Source: Physcia stellaris (lineage: Eukaryota; Ascomycota; Lecanoromycetes; Caliciales; Physciaceae). Taken from it: a stretch of DNA of 64,000 nucleotides. Location: positions 248,001-312,000 of the forward strand of contig JABSSW010000010.1 of the NCBI GenBank assembly GCA_018902385.1. Direction: 5' to 3'. Positions 23,001 to 35,760 of the stretch are shown piece after piece. The stretch's first letter is position 1. Each line of letters begins with the position of its first letter. The position numbers and the translations under genes are program-made. Below the pieces are notes generated by a model that saw nothing but the letters and a program-made list of their open reading frames with translations, searched no databases and was not told where the DNA came from.

Positions 23001-23748
23001 CCCAGTTGCTGTTGACATGCCTCGGAAGGTGTATCCGCCGACTCCAGGAAGCCCATGCTGTCCCGAGAAATGACGAGCACCAAAATTCATCTCCTCCGAT
23101 CTAGCTACGTTTATGTTGGCTGCGGCAAGCATGCCAAGCGTTGCATTGTCTACATGGCTAATGGTGTTCGCTCTTGGCCTCATAGAACCCGCTCCTGAAG
23201 CGGCAGTGGCGCTTCCAGCAGCATTGGCAATGGACGATTTACGGATTCGCCCCGAGCCACCAGCTGCACTGCTCGTGCTTTCTCGTCGAGAACCTCTTTG
23301 CCGTGAAGTGGGCATCGCAGTCATGTGGAGCTTTTGTTGATGCCGTAATAGTAGATCCCGTCTTGCAAAACACCTCGTGCACTCTGGACATTCGAACGGC
23401 TTCTCCTTCGTGTGTGATCTCTCGTGCCGTTTCAGATGTTCCAGGCGTGCAAATGACCTGGTACAGGTGGCACAGACATGGGGTCTTGGCTTGTCGGTCT
23501 TGGGAGGGGGAAATTGGGCACCTCCAGGTGGTGCCCCGTTCAAAGATTTGGCGTGAGGGCGACCTATGCAGCTCATTAGCTAATTATGTTGAAGCTTCAC
23601 CAACAATCCATCAACAGACTGCGAAGCGCGTACCGTTGCTATCAGTCTTGTTGTCTCCAATGGGATTGTCGACGCCAGCGTCAGTTGACCCATTACCAAT
23701 GGAATGTTCCAGTGCCGAGCTCGCGGGAGGGCTTGGGTCCGATATCAT
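20094..23748 (-). CDS. Adr1-like transcription factor: two C2H2 fingers plus fungal-specific factor domain
   Basis: Nuclear DNA-binding regulator of about 1194 residues. Two exons: 23634-23748 (ATG at 23748) and 20094-23563, with a 70-nt intron starting GTACGC. The splice joins SNG to RPHAKSLNG; the internal ATG at 23576 would start inside the intron, so the upstream exon is preferred. Fingers CATC-x12-H-x4-H and CPEC-x12-H-x4-H (residues about 68-120, [20 protein letters not shown] then [15 protein letters not shown]) match the Adr1 layout. A long Ser/Pro/Gly-rich middle follows. The C-terminal half (from [20 protein letters not shown]) is the fungal-specific transcription factor region with many helices. 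Relatives regulate carbon source use and development; targets here are unknown. Confidence 0.92.
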
Positions 23749-26700
23749 GTCGACCGTACAATTACAACCAATAAGCTGGTCCAGCTGAATATCTCGATCG
23801 CTACGCAAAAGGGTGACTCTTGCTGAGGAAGGCCCCACGCAACAGCGGTCTAATATCCCCTGATTTTTCTCTGATAGAACTAGTACTTCTTCCACCTCAA
23901 TAAACGTCCACAGTATATACCATAGGAGAAAAAAGCCGATTGAGTAAGCAAAGATGTAGATCTGATGATTCTGAGCTGTCAGTCAAGTTCCATTGAGTCG
24001 AAAGAAGAAGAGCTCTTGAGACGGCAACTCACCTCTTAACAAGACGTCCAAGCAGAAAGATCCGTAGACGCCAATGCAGCTAGCCGGCTTCGAGTTTTGA
24101 CGCAGCGCCCTGGGAGGATCCAGGCCGGAGCTGCGATGGAGATAAGGTGTTATTAGCAATCAATGCGGCCTCCTGCAATGTACGCCCAGTATCTCCACGA
24201 ATTGTCGGGACCTTGTTATTGAGTGGACTGAGCAAGGCTTTCAGAGTTCCAGCTTAGCACAACTTCAGTGCCGGGCAGTCGTGGCCGTGGAGTGGTATGG
24301 AAGGTCGTCTCAGGTTAGATATGACAGTTGCGATCAATCGGCCCGAGAGAAGGTCTCTAGGCCGTCTTGTGCGTTGTTGTCGCCTTGCGGAGGAGCTTGA
24401 AACAACCGAGTGGGCGGCAGCTATCCTTCAGTCAAGAGGACGCCGACATTCAGAGACCGGTGAGAAGACTCAATTGATATGGGATGCAGCGAAATGGGAG
24501 AGAAACACTGAACAATAACGAGCTCGAACCGTGGCTCTGGGACCATTGAAGAGTGTTATGAGAGACAGAATGGAAAGACAAGATGACGGTTCTGGGATGA
24601 GGGTACGGCGGTACTTGCTGGCGGGACGTCACCGAGGCCGTGGTTCTGCCGCGGCGGAGGTGATTGGTGGAATTGAGAGCCTGCAATTGGATGCTACCGA
24701 CCCACTTTGGTACCCCCGTTTCTTCTACCGGTGCATAGCATAAACCCAGGCATGCTCCTCGTCAACTGCAAGGGGACTGAAGAAACACGAGATGCGCACG
24801 TTCACCAGCTTGCCTCTTCATCAGCACCGAATGGAACCTCTGGTAACACAACTTATCGGCCTGAGCCTCGAGAGTCGAGAGTCTCGGCTAGCCGAGTGGC
24901 CCATGGCCATGGACTCTTTCCGCATGGATCATCCTCAGACTTTGCGTAGCATCAGAAGCTAACCTGCGAGTCTGCAACCCCAGGGATTAGCTAGCTTGGA
25001 GGCAAAAGCAGCGGCAAACGCCCAAGCTGCATGGCTAACGGTTTGGGGATAAATGCCGCACCCGAAAGGTTTGGGAAAGTCAGGTGCTCCATGTGCTGCC
25101 TCCCAATTTGCCGCCAACGGAGAAACTATTTGATGGGCAAGTGGTATGGAAGATTTCCAAGGGAAGAAAAGAACCGACCGCCATACCCGTATCGATCCTC
25201 GTGCAGCTGTTGTGGCAAGATAACCTCGTTGCATTGGAGGACCGACAAAAACTTCGAACGGCAAGCTACATTGCCGCAACCACAAGAGGTCTGCGCGTGC
25301 AGGGTTCCAATCACAAAAGGCAGTGCTCACGGTGGTAACGGCGACAGAGAACACTTGGCTTGAAGGAGACTGGTCCGAGACAAGGCAAGACATACCAAAT
25401 TGGAGGCCTGCGTCACTACTGAACAATATGCCTGTCCAGGTAGTAGTTGGGGTCTTGTCTTGCACAAGTTACGACGCTGGTTTTTTGGTTATTCGATTAA
25501 TCTCGGAAGCCTTTTCGCTTATAGCTTCGGCGTGCTCAGTCGTCTTACTTGGTACACGAGCGATCTCCGGCAGGATTCGGCTTCCCGAGATGGATCTCAT
25601 GTTGAGCTAGGATAGGTTGTAGAACGCTGGCAATTACGAGTAGCCGTACATATACAGATAAAGAGCTACTTCTTCTGTTGTTTTACTCTCTGCATGATGA
25701 TAACAGGTTCTAGGCCATCGCTGGCCCCCCCGCTGCTTCAAACTCCTCGTGTCAATCTAGCCATGTTCGGACAGGTTCATCCGTGGAAAATCTGGGGTCT
25801 AGCGCATTTTATTTGACGACCCATGTTGTGCATATGTGCCGAAGCCGTCAATCATCTGTCCAGCAGCATCGCGTAATACTTCCTCGGCGCCGAAAACTTA
25901 GCCTGCTTCACCAAGCGAATGAGAGCTGCTTCGTCTCTCGCCGCTCAAGTTGGTGGTCCTTGTTGCAACGAACAGCTTCTTCTTTCAGATCTTGCATGCA
26001 TCTTACCAACACTGTCATCGTTTGTGTTGGTCTTCCGGAATTGCGTGTGTTCACAAATATATATCGATCTACAGCGTATAGGGAGCAATGATATCCAGAT
26101 TCGTTATTTTGTCAGGTGCAAGTGTCAGAAGTAGGATCCGACACTGAAGCCAAGAGGCTAGGCTGTGCTGAGCGCCGAGTAATGTTCCGACATCGAGATT
26201 TGCGACAAGCCAAGAGGCTCAAAAGGAATGTGGTGGTCACTAAGAAATTCATCGATTGAAAAGCTAGGAGTTAGCTTCGGATTTGCAGAGTCGTGGGAAG
26301 TCACATGTGGATAATGATTGATGGACAGGATTGTGGATCTACGCTAAGAAAGCTTCAAGCAGGCCATACCGAATCTAAAACCCAGCCCGTAGCCTACACA
26401 AATAATCTCCGGTGGACCCTTTTATATCTTGCTATTACACGGATCAGAAGAGCTTTTGCCTCTTGCTTTATACCTATGCTAACACTAGTGGAAGAGAGCA
26501 ATTTTCAGCCATGCGAGCCACGCAACCCCAGGACTTGGCTACTGCAGCGGCTACCAGGCTCGTCGTAAACCTCAGGAGATCTCGGTTATCGACGGCTTAT
26601 TTTGACTCGAAGGTGGCCTATGACCATCCAGATCAGTATCTGATGATCTCCGCGGAGCATAATCGCAAATATCAGAGTCTTTGGAGTCCAGTTGACCTTG

Positions 26701-29149
26701 GTTACCTTGGATTGAAGAAGAGCCCGCTGTAGAAGTAGCAGCATCGCAATGTCGTACAGAAGTACTTACACAGAAGTACTTACTTTCGTGAGTAAGAGGT
26801 CTAAGACCTGAGCAAGCTGATCAATCAACACGATGTGTTCTAGGACTTTGATCTCGATGGTTTGAGCCTACAAAGCCTACAAGATTCTGTTGCTGATGAG
26901 TTTGACGGTCAATGCTTCACAGAGGCTCATACATGTCAGACATGCTGGGACCACCACCGTCGTGCTACAATCCTATTGAGGGTGGATAATCAGACCATGG
27001 AGAAATGCAATAATATAGGGATCAAAGGCTTGCCCAAGAGTCAAGACAAATGACCAACCCTCGATTGGGTGAGAGCACTTCATCACTGAACTGGTCAAGT
27101 TGATCTACGTTGAAAAGGCCGAGCGTCTGCACGTCAAGCTGTATGACTGCTTTGATTTCCGCGATGTTTCTCGATTTGTCTCAACCGTTGCACGATTCAT
27201 TCCAGGTGGGTCTAAGTGAACCATCCTAACGCAGTAAAAGGAAGAAATTCAAATAGACTTTCCTTTCGCTGGTAAAGCCCAGAGGCCACTGATTGGCGAT
27301 CTGGAGAAGATTCATTGATAGATGTCGATCAAATGACGCCACCTTCATGGAGCTGCAATCCACTGATGCAATACTCGATCAAATCAACGGTTTGGGGTTT
27401 GAGGAATGGCCGGTGTGTTAGTACCGCAAATGCAGGTCTTGTACTTCCAACCTCGTCCGAGTAGCCGGACGAATGAGTCAGCAGCGATGCAGTGAAGTCT
27501 GGCTGCATTGTGACGCTCGAATGCATTGCATCTTGCATCACGCCGACATCGTTGAAGAGTGAACAGCCCACTTGGTGCGCTTTTCAACATCCCACTTGGC
27601 GCCGTTTGACCTGCAGCACGATAACGATAGCGGACCCGGGAGCTAGACCATCTTGAGCTTAGTCCTCGGCTGGTGGAAGGTGGGGCGGAGACTGAGAGTG
27701 GGACAACAGAAACTAAAGAGTTGAGCATCCCGCCGCAACCCCCATCCTCTGGCCATGCAGGAAAGTTTGTAACTTTTTAAAAAGAAAACTGCCGCACTAC
27801 TAGCAATTAAGTTCATAACCTCCACGCCTAAAGAATAAAGACACATGTACCGCGTTAGGGCTAACGAACAGGCTATCTTACCTTGTTCAAGATCTACCTC
27901 CTAACGGTCTTGTGCAGAGACTGATCAACCGCAGATCTCGACGCGCATGCTGTCGAAGAACGGCTTCAAATCTCACAGACTAACCTCGCCCATCAAATGC
28001 TCTGCTTTGTCGCCATCAACGTCATGGCGTGTCCGGATGCTGTGACGGTCTCCCGAGAACCCTTTCTTCGTTTCTTGGGGCTTATGCATCCCATATTTCA
28101 CAATACCATGAAGCTTCAGATCTCGATACTCCTTTTCGCGGACGGAACTTTCCTGACAATCCATCCCGGGCACAAAGCTCCGCCGATTCCATGGAGTCGC
28201 AAATCTCGATTGCCCAACGCGTTGTTCTTTCTGTTGGCTCATGTCCTGTTCATGCAATCACATCGTTCTAGGATTCTGCATTGCATCGAGAAATTCCAGA
28301 CAATGTCTCAAGAACCCAACGACATGGTTGCCACATAAAAAAAGACTTGGAGTCCCTGAAGCTGTTCCTAGTCACATGGTGACAAAGGCCGTACTCACTG
28401 TGCACGCTCGCCTGGGATTCCGCGCGTTTAGACTTCATCTGCTCGCATAGCAGTAGTCTATGCTCCATCCATTAATCTAATTGGCAGTAGCTCTGCATTT
28501 TCTTTCTAGCGTTCGAATCATCTCTACTAACGCAAGACTTCTCATCGATGCTGTTCAAGCCACTCGTGAGGCGAGTGAAGAAAAGAAAACCCTCCGTCGC
28601 AAAGAGCAATTGACCGAAAGAAGACAATGTACCACCGAATTGACAGTCTATGCGTTCTAAGCTGCAACATCATCTGCACTCTTCAAGTAAGTTGCACCGC
28701 TAGACGGACCATATTTCCTCTCTGCACACTCCCACCGCACTCTGTTAATGCGTATCACCATATCGTAGCTGTTCGATTTATATCACGTGATGACCGACGG
28801 TGGGTCTTGTAGGGTTCGCACCTGTTGGATTCAATCATTCTGATCATGTGGTGTGAGCTCCGGTTTTCAGTGGTTATTTCCGTCGTGTTCTCTCTTTGCT
28901 TTCTAAGTTTGTCAGTAGACGAGCAGCCACGTTGTTGGATGTCGAACTCCCTGTCACCTCGATCTTGAATTCGTTTGCCCAATTTGAGAACAGAGCGTTT
29001 AGCTCCTATTTGGTGACCAGATATGATACAAGTTTTAAAAGGCATGCACAGTTGACACGACGTTCAGATAAAGCTCAATCAGCCTACTGAAATCAGTAGT
29101 TGCCGCCATCGTACCCAACCCTGAAACAGCTTCACCATCACCATTTGGC
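23749..29149. other. 5.4-kb gene-poor stretch
   Basis: The longest stretch without a supportable gene. ORFs of up to 168 codons (for example 24959-25465 minus) lack domains, start context or splice partners. A direct repeat ACAGAAGTACTTAC lies near 26757-26785. Some fragments near 26860-27050 look protein-like (regular Leu/Asp pattern) but match nothing I know. It may be a long promoter of the Adr1-like factor, decayed sequence, or non-coding transcription units. Confidence 0.5.
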
Positions 29150-30608
29150 TCATGCCCCTTGAGATCCAGCATCATCATCTTCCGGCTTCTCACCCTCTTT
29201 GTCCTTGTTTTCCTCATTCCCTCTTGTCTTCGATTTCTTCTTCTGGCCAAAGATCTTTCCCCAACCTCCAAAGGAAGCATCTCTTCTACCATTTCCTTCG
29301 CCCTCAATCTTCACACCGGCCTTCTTCAGCTCTCTCGCCGCCTCTTTACCTGCCTTCTTTGCTTCCTCGCCCTCCCTTTTTCTTTGGACATACGCCTCTC
29401 GTTTTGCTTTCCGTTCCCTGAGTTGCTTACCTGTTGGTGGAGGGCCTGTTCCGCCGGCAAAGTACCACATCACACGCGGTACTCGCTCATTGTCCGCAAA
29501 TCGATCTGATTTGCGACGGTCAGCACGATCACCACCTCCTCGCAGCTTCAGAACAGTTCCCGAAACCTCATTGTCATATTCGATGTCTTCTCTGTCAGTC
29601 CCTGCTCGGAAAAGGCTAGTCCCCACGCTGTCTCGGCACGTAGTCACACGAGGTTCTGTGAGTGGGATCCTTGCAATCTCGCTCTGATTTGAGTCGGCAC
29701 AGATGGCAGTGATGCCATTCTTTTGGATGGTCTGGTGGTAGGCTGTTGTGATAAGATCTCCGTTGAGGGAAGGAGGGCGAGAGGAGCTGCTCTGGACGGC
29801 TGGAGAGGGATTTCTGGAGATGGGTGGGGACTGGGGGGAAGCCACGCAACTCTCCTGTACCCGGTTGAGGTCCTGGTGTCTTGGCATCGGTAGACGACAG
29901 GGCGTCGGTAAGCAGACCGTGGGAAGAGGAGGGACGTGATTGGGACAAGGCTTCGAGGATATCGATGCTGTCAACATCTGCGTAGGTGTCGTCTCCTTTG
30001 TCAACGTCTCCAATAGGTCCATCCTCGATCTGCTCTCTGATGGTAGGAAGCTGTCTTCCTTTCCGCATTCTGGGTCTGTATCTTTCTCCTTCGCGCTCGA
30101 CGGTCCGCCGGCGTTCCTCGTCAGCAAACCATCGTTCCCAAACTGTTCGATCCCACTCTTCCATTTCCCGTCTTTCTGCTGCTTCTGTTTTCCCCTTTGG
30201 ATCATCCAGCTCTCCCGCGCCAACTTCAAGTTTAGACTGGGAATCTGTAAGCTTTTCTTGATCGTAAAGCGTGTCTGAGATCTGGTGCTCATGCTCGTGC
30301 TCGGCTTGTGCTGCTCCAAGGGACTCCACTTCCGCTCTAAACTCATTCCCATCATCAGGAGATACAGGTCGCGGCTCTAAGACCCTCAGTGGGCGCACAG
30401 GCGGGAGTGTCGGGCTCGGAGAATTGGATTCGCGAGAGTTCCGTGAGTAGAGAGCCGAGCAGGCTGCGAGCAACTTTTGAGAGAAGCTTTGAAGGGGTAC
30501 AGCGGGTGGAAGATGGACGTCGACCAGTTGGCTTGGGTCGCAGGGTCTGATGTTTTGCTTCGAAGGTTTTTTGTTGGTGGGTTTGATGATTTGGTCTATC
30601 GCTGACAT
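29150..30608 (-). CDS. Conserved fungal protein with LRGGG motif; frame break inside
   Basis: Unnamed protein of about 480 residues. The likely start is ATG 30608 (MSAIDQIIKPTNKKPS); an upstream in-frame ATG at 30740 adds an unlikely leader. The first part is charged (REMEEWDRTVWERWFADEERRR, residues about 148-175). The C-terminal part, in another frame, has VLKLRGGGDRADRRKSDR followed by a long Lys/Glu/Arg helix (GKQLRERKAKREAYVQRKREGEEAKKAGKEAA) and an acidic end. LRGGG followed by basic residues recurs in uncharacterised fungal proteins. The frames meet near 29833-29840 at a run of six C (coding strand), needing one base less. A 37-nt intron with a poor donor is the alternative. Confidence 0.7.
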
Positions 30609-33328
30609 TGCATAGCGTGCAGATATCGACGGTTGGTGGTTTGGGAGGGAGTGGCAGGTATAAATAGTTAGATGTGGAGATCTAAGAAGAGCCATGACCC
30701 ATATTTGGGCGAGACTGACATTACGCATCACGGAAGTCAATAGTCATGAGCTGTGATGATGGAGGTACGTGAGTACAAAGAGATCCAGGTCTACTCATTG
30801 TTATACATGTGATGACTGATATCGCTACTAGTTTCTCCCCTCAACTGACTCTACGGTCGTAAGCTGATGGAGAACATCATAGTATAACCCCTTCAAACAA
30901 AGAATATAGAATCGCAAACAATATACTCCAAGGACCTAGAAAAATCACGATGCCCAAGGTACTTGGGAATTTCCACTCCCTCCCTCCCTTTTCCATTTCT
31001 AGCATATCTCCATCACCAGCATGGCTTCCACGATCTCCATTATTCACAAATCAAAGCAGAAACCTCACACAACATTCTCAGATAGCAACGCGCCAGCACT
31101 TCCCGAACCTCAATTCAAGTCCACGCCAATCCCAATCCCAATCCCAAGCAAACATACCATCAATAACCCTCACGTTTGATTCTTCCCCGTTCTCATTTGG
31201 GGGGGGGGAGTTTCTCTATGCTCACTATTGCCCCCTTTACCAATCAGCACCAGGAAAAAGGCCTCCTCACGCATCGACCTCCTCCTCCGAGAATTAAAAA
31301 GCGCAGCTCGCAGTTCACGCTGCATACATCCCATTCCCAAGAAGAAGAGATGGCTGCCACCGTTGGATGCTTGAGGTTGCTACAGTCGGAATTGGCGGAA
31401 GTTCATTCGCATCTGCTCTTTCGCTTTAGCAAGAGGGGGAACCACAATCTAAAGCCAAATAAACGCACCCCAACGCCCATCTTCAACTTCCCAAGACCCC
31501 GAAGACCATTATCTTCCACATGCACAGCCATCGCATCGTACGAAGTATTAGCGTTGGAGGTGGCAGGAAGGATGGAGGGTGGTATGGAGCGAGTGTCTAA
31601 GAGCGGGGTTTAGGTGGTGATTCTAGGAGATATCGAGAATGAGTGGTAGGGATGGGGATGAGCACAAGGACGGAGGGGCATCGTATCATCCAGCATCTAT
31701 CCATTTTTTGAAGCTGGCGCTGGTGCTGATTCTGCGTTCTACGTCTGAGGCCGCGGTTACATTGTCCGAGTCCATCATCTATCACAATATATCTCAATCA
31801 TAGACACCCCTCCCCTTGAAAAAACAAACAAAAAAGGCAAAAGGGAGAAAGCAGGGAATACTCAAAGAAAAGAGCTCTCGAAAACCGCAAAGGATCTGAC
31901 TGAAGAAAGGGTGAAAGTTAGGGAGGGGGTGTTGGTTTGGAAGCCTCTCCGTACCTCCTATCTCAGATCCCTACCTTCTCCCCATCACGCCATCGTTCCT
32001 CACCATAACTGCTCTCCTCCCCTCCCCTCCCTCCCCTCCCCCTCCCCTCCCCTCCCCTCTCCTTTCTCCTCAAAAGCAAAGATCCAAACACCTAAACAAA
32101 CCCCAAATCAGGGAATAAAACTTCAAACCCCACGTCCTCCCCACCCCGCTCGCCATAAACCCCCGAAAACACCGCCCCCAACCACCACTAGTTCTAGTTC
32201 ACAAGATAACCGACCAGCTACCTCACTCCTCTAGTCGGTAACTCCAAGCGCCATTAAGCCAACGATCGTCTACATCTGCGCTGTATTTGAGAGGCTGCCT
32301 TAGAGTGGTTTGTATCTGATAGAATAGGATTGGGCAGCGATATGGACAACCGCATCCCTCCTAACAATGATGATGTTTTCTACCGAACGAACAATCCCTT
32401 CCTTCCAGCTTTCTGATCAAGTCCCGAGCGAGATACGAACCATCCAGTCCCTCCCAAACCGAAATAGAACTACCCAGCATGGACCTATCTCCTCCTCCCC
32501 CTCCCAACCTCGCCATCAAACCAGCCATATCTCCACCCCCCCCCCATCAACAACAATCTATATCCAGACCCCGAAACAGCAATAGCTTAAGAACGTAATC
32601 TTAGTGGCGAGGACTGGCTCTTTCCTACGAGAACCAAATCAGCCAGCTAGCAGGTCCGTAATGGCTTCCGTATCCCCCTCGTAGCACCAAAATGAAAGAA
32701 ACGCGTGATATGTCGACGAGAAAGGGGGTTTGGCTGTATCCCTGTGGCGCGATGAGCTGAGGCGCCAGGGCCAGGAAAGGGTGGGAGTGTTTTCAGGAGG
32801 TAGTGTCTACGTCGCCGGGGCAGTGGATATAGGTTGGCATAAGGTAGTTGGATGTATGATACTAGGGCAATTGAGGCCGGGAGCTGGGTTTGTACCCCGA
32901 AACGCCGATCCACGCTGGGATAATACTAACTCGTCGCGCTGCAACATTAAACCACCAAACATTGCATTTGGCGAGCTTACCTCCGACGACCTATTCCTGC
33001 TCATCTTCCATCAATTTTTCGACCGGCGTTACAACTTCAGGAGATCTTCAAAGTGCTGCGATGGATTTGAACATTCTTGGATTAGATATATCAACGAGTG
33101 TATTAATTGCCCATTCCAGCAACGCTACCTTATTCTGCCTGCCTTTGTGCTCAACGCTACCTTATCCTTAAATCCCTATACAATCTCTCAACCATTACCG
33201 GCTCAATCTCTCATCTATTAAAACTCTACGATCAGCACCTCCGCGGGGGGGGGCCGGTACACACATCACATCTAAAAACGATAAACACTCCCATAACCTC
33301 ACCAAAAACATATAGTAGAAAACGGGAC
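30609..33328. other. Intergenic, rich in simple sequence and G/C homopolymers
   Basis: 2.7 kb without a convincing gene. It contains a run of about ten G at 31199-31208, a 59-nt pure pyrimidine tract (32012-32070), a long C run near 32536 and a G run near 33245. The + ORF 32730-33221 has no domain and was not accepted. Confidence 0.55.
32012..32070. repeat. 59-nt polypyrimidine tract (CCCCT)n
   Basis: Uninterrupted C/T, mostly CCTCCCCT units. The complementary strand carries about ten G3-5 runs spaced by one A, a strong G-quadruplex or triplex-forming candidate. Confidence 0.85.
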
Positions 33329-33715
33329 TCACTCCTCCCGCCCACACCCCCAAAACCTCCGCCAATCAAACCGAAACACCGGCGTCGGAAACCGCGTATA
33401 AACCCTTCCGCCATCCCTCAATCTATGGCTCCGGATCCCCAACACCGGGTCCGCGGCGATGATCTCAAAGCGCACGCCCTTGAGGTGTTTATAGTCCGCG
33501 AAGGGGCGAGCGGGGAAGAAGGGGTTTGATTTGCTGCGGGGGAGGGGATAAGGGAAGGGGATGCGGTGAGGGGTTGAGGGACGATGTTTGAGGAGGAGGA
33601 GGTTGGAGAGGGCGATGGAGGCTGGGGATTGTGAATGTGGGGGGAGGGTGGTTGCGGATGTTGTTGGGCTGTTTTTTGGAGGCTGTGAGCCTGGGATGAG
33701 GTTGGAGGTTACCAT
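33329..33715 (-). CDS. Small hypothetical protein
   Basis: 128-codon ORF with an ATG at 33715, Pro/Ser-rich in the first half and more protein-like in the second (FADYKHLKGVRFEIIAADPVLG). No family is recognised and there is no splice evidence. It could be a chance ORF in the spacer upstream of the Rrb1 gene's 3' end. Confidence 0.3.
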   Translation of the reverse strand: MVTSNLIPGSQPPKNSPTTSATTLPPHSQSPASIALSNLLLLKHRPSTPHRIPFPYPLPRSKSNPFFPARPFADYKHLKGVRFEIIAADPVLGIRSHRLRDGGRVYTRFPTPVFRFDWRRFWGCGREE

Positions 33716-34089
33716 TGCTGGTTTGTATGCTCTGCTGTAGAGATATGGGTGTAGATTACTACTTTGAACCAGGGGAATTTGAGGAGAGACGGGGTGGATG
33801 GGGGAGATAAGGGGAGGGGGAGCAGTACGAGATGGGAATTTTCTTTACGCTCTTTGTTATGACCCTGCTAATGGATTGTGGGAGGACAATTGATTGACAA
33901 AGGCCTTATGGGGGGCAGCATGATTTCTTCAGGCTGACAACAAAGAGATTTCCTGAGACCTGCCACAGAAACATAGACTCTGACAGTCTCTGGTAGTATG
34001 TCTGGGAGACTGATCTTGTTCATCGGAGTTGGTAGGATGATCAAGCAAAAGCTATGGATCTCCAGCTTATCGAGTTTTGGTGGCTGGAT

Positions 34090-35760
34090 TTAGACACTGA
34101 TTGTCTTGAATACCCTATTCGTTATCCAAGTCAGCATGAATTCAGATCTTGAAAAGAAAAACCATAAAGCATCATACATCGCCAATCATGAAAAATGACG
34201 ATAAAAGACGTTTACGATGCAACTTACCCGAATCCCCCTTCCCCTGTCCCCATCACCGTACCCGGTATCTGTGGGTGCCAGTGACACTCTTTGACCCCTT
34301 CCATGTAATGCAGAAACAGCAATTGCGGGGGCACGTCCTTTGCATCCGCGGTATCTTTGCTCTCCTCGTCATCTAATTCTACCGCCAAATCCCACAGTGT
34401 GAGTGTATTATCACCCGCTGCAACAGCAACAATGCTATCATCTGTAGGATGCCAGTCGACGCTCGTGATTTGCTCCTTGTGGAAGTCGAACGAAGCTACA
34501 GGCTTGGGCTTCGGGCTCGACGATCCAGCCGAGGTAGGCTTCCAGTGTCGTAGATCCCAGACAGCCCAAACGCCATCGTCGGCGCCTGTAGCGAGCAGAT
34601 GAGGTGTTTGAGCCGACCAGCTTAGCACGTTGACATCAGTATTGCTGACTTTCACACTAACGGCTGCATTATGGGACTTCGAGCGCACATCCCAAATCTT
34701 GACGGTTCCGTCGCTGCTGGCTGAGGCAAAGACGTTGCGCTCGTTGGGAGACCACTGGAGGTCTTCTACGCTGCTTGAATGGCCGGTGAAAGGGCGAGAA
34801 TCTGTGGCCCATTTGCCGTCTGCTAGGGTTGTGACGAAGATCTTGCCGTCGTTGTCGCCGGTGAGAAGTTTTGGGTTCGTGGAGAGTGGTGACCAAGCTA
34901 ACGCGTAACCTTCTGATTTATGCATACGGAGAGTGGCGACGGGCTTGGATTGAGCGGGTATGAGGATTGTGCCTGGAACATCGAAGGAGGTAAGGTGCGG
35001 AGTAACGTCGTGAATAAGAACTTCAGCATTTTCAAGCAGGACTGCTGTAAAGGTAGTTGGAGGTTTGGATGAGTCTGAGCTTGGGACTTGATGCGCGCGG
35101 ATACGATTCGTTGTAGAACTTAGGGGTATGGACTTGGTTTCAAGGATGGGTTCTGCATCTTCAGCATCGGAGTCCTCATCCGAGTCTTCCTCGCCTTGCG
35201 TCCGGTCCATGCGGCTTAGACCACTCAGCTTCATGACAAGAAGCTGATTATCCTTTGCTTTCCTACTCTCGGCCTGGGTGCCAGCTACGGCATATACTGT
35301 CGCTGGGTAGCTCTTTCGGTTGTCTCCCAACGAATCCTTGAGTATGTCAAATGAGAGACATGGCCAGGGGGTAGTGAGGGTGTGTAACATTTGATATGTA
35401 GACAGATCAGGCGATAGGGACTCTCCAGCGGCAAGTTTGTCTCGGCCAGGTATGAATGTCCGCTGGTCTACGTCCATCGCATCTGCCTCCAGTCAGCAAA
35501 GTATACTCAAATTTCATTGACAGACAATCGCACAATGCCTCCAGCGTGAGCCACATACCCCTCTTCTCCTCAGCTTCTCGTTCCTCGTCTGGCCGACCGT
35601 CTACACCTGCCTCCATGACTTCATCCTCGCTGTCGAACTCGTCCTCAAACTCATCTTCAAATTCTTCCTCTTCATTACTATTCACCGATTGGACTGGCCT
35701 GTCACCAGCCTTCAGTGGGACTCCGTCGCTGCCCAAGGGTTCAGCCGCACGTTTGCTCAT
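34090..35760 (-). CDS. RRB1: Rrb1/GRWD1-like WD40 ribosome-assembly protein
   Basis: Nucleolar WD-repeat chaperone that binds ribosomal protein L3 (uL3) and is needed for 60S subunit assembly. Exons 35559-35760, 34228-35482 and 34090-34114 with introns of 76 and 113 nt give 493 residues. The tiny last exon restores the family's C-terminal end GGFG-VFKTISV. The N-terminus has acidic EEEEFEDEFEDEFDSEDE, then FIPGRDKLAAGESLSPDLSTYQMLH, the conserved segment before the propeller. WD repeats are seen as GYALAWSPL, SVEDLQWSPNE..VFASASSDGTVKIWDVRS, DVNVLSWSAQ..LLATGADDGVWAVWDLR and ITSVDWHPTD..VAVAAGDNTLTLWDLAV. The architecture is complete and no break was seen. Confidence 0.95.

Noticed and set aside
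24510-24620. tRNA gene suggested by a GGTTCGAGCTC B-box-like string on the minus strand
   Set aside because: No matching A box, acceptor stem or anticodon arm at the right distances.
24959-25465. 168-codon ORF on the minus strand
   Set aside because: No domain, no splice neighbours, and ordinary amino-acid noise; a similar-sized frame is open on the other strand.
32730-33221. 163-codon ORF on the plus strand
   Set aside because: No domain or composition typical of a protein; lies in simple-sequence DNA.
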